Assembly (NCBI GenBank): GCA_037127255.1
Contig: JBANSL010000013.1
Location: forward strand, 13,474,688-13,538,687
DNA from: Persicaria tinctoria
Lineage: Eukaryota; Streptophyta; Magnoliopsida; Caryophyllales; Polygonaceae
Direction: 5' to 3'
DNA: 64,000 nucleotides
The translations under genes and the position numbers were made by a program. The notes beneath the pieces were generated by a model that made no database searches, had not been told where the DNA came from, and saw nothing but the letters and a program-made list of their open reading frames with translations. Each line of letters starts with the position of its first letter. Position 1 is the stretch's first letter. Shown piece by piece: positions 63,687 through 64,000 of the stretch.

Positions 63687-64000
63687 GTAACCCTTGCTGA
63701 GATCAATGAAGCCTTTCACCTGATGCATGAGAGCGGCTGGCCTTCTGTGTGTGCTGTCCACGCACTGAACCAAGTAGTATGTAACAATGTCCTATAACGT
63801 TATGCCTAGATTCCATGTTGGAGGTGAAAACTGTCAGGAGGACAAATTGGGCTATTTTACACGTCCTTTTTGAGGATTTGAATGTTTCACTCTTTTGCAT
63901 ATAGATAGTTCTCAGATCCTACCCACTGCATAATCTGTGCAACCTTAATACACACCTTATTAAGGTGCTCAGATTCTTAGTTTTCTGAGGTACATGGAAA
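63687..64000 (+). pseudogene. Broken copy of the GSNOR last exon and 3' flank
   Basis: The interval from AACCCTTGCTGAGATCAATG onward matches GSNOR exon 9 (59880 onward) and then its 3' flank (for example AGGACAAATTGGGCTATTTT) to the window edge. The reading frame is shifted after LMHE, so the [11 protein letters not shown] end is lost, and a deletion of about 75 bp is seen in the flank. There is no upstream exon, so it is a fragment and not a gene. The copy may continue beyond the window. Confidence 0.85.

Overview
The window is nuclear DNA from a flowering plant, almost certainly a eudicot. The evidence is GT-AG introns, AT-rich intergenic sequence, and gene families known from land plants (MCTP, an ALE2-type receptor kinase, DUF4220/DUF594, FAR1/FHY3 and DYW-class PPR). 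Dense, nested plant transposons (MULE, Helitron, hAT MITE, LINE, solo LTR) fill the rest. I could not place it to a species.

Layout. 1-2378 (+): a three-C2 MCTP membrane protein whose 5' end may lie outside the window. It converges on a receptor-like kinase of the ALE2 type (10169-3307, -), which has nine coding exons and a 2.3-kb first intron holding a Harbinger-like MITE. 11.2-15.3 kb is an array of Helitron 5' ends with two Helitron bodies. 15.3-21.2 kb is AT-rich and holds two 5'-truncated LINEs with clear target-site duplications (TSDs) and an hAT-type MITE. 21215-28060 is a Mutator-like element (-) whose transposase carries a C-terminal OTU protease domain; a 3-kb solo LTR with a 5-bp TSD splits it exactly in frame. 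28316-29498 (+) is a plastid-targeted small multidrug export family protein. 29837-31311 is a long-TIR MITE. 31864-34380 (+) is a FAR1-RELATED gene with one in-frame stop.

The 34.6-48.7 kb stretch holds a tRNA-like sequence, an hAT MITE built of GGGAC repeats, a ~180-bp tandem array, and a nest of minus-oriented Helitrons inserted in that array. One Helitron carries a 3.7-kb foldback element with ~0.94-kb arms and two more tRNA-like sequences in its loop. The right half is gene-rich again: a DUF4220/DUF594 gene (52410-49968, -) broken by a 356-bp hAT MITE, the U6 snRNA phosphodiesterase USB1 (54044-55842, +), class III alcohol dehydrogenase/GSNO reductase (56756-59961, +) and a DYW-class PPR protein (61005-62624, +). 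A broken copy of the GSNOR 3' end and an inverted duplication flank the PPR gene.

The genes do not form a pathway. They are independent housekeeping, developmental and RNA-processing loci between transposon blocks. The most notable points are the transposase-OTU gene split by an LTR, the two host-type genes with visible inactivating lesions, and the nested Helitron/foldback complex with tRNA-like cargo. Exon boundaries were read by eye from splice motifs and checked by reading-frame arithmetic; homology statements rest on recalled family sequences, not searches.
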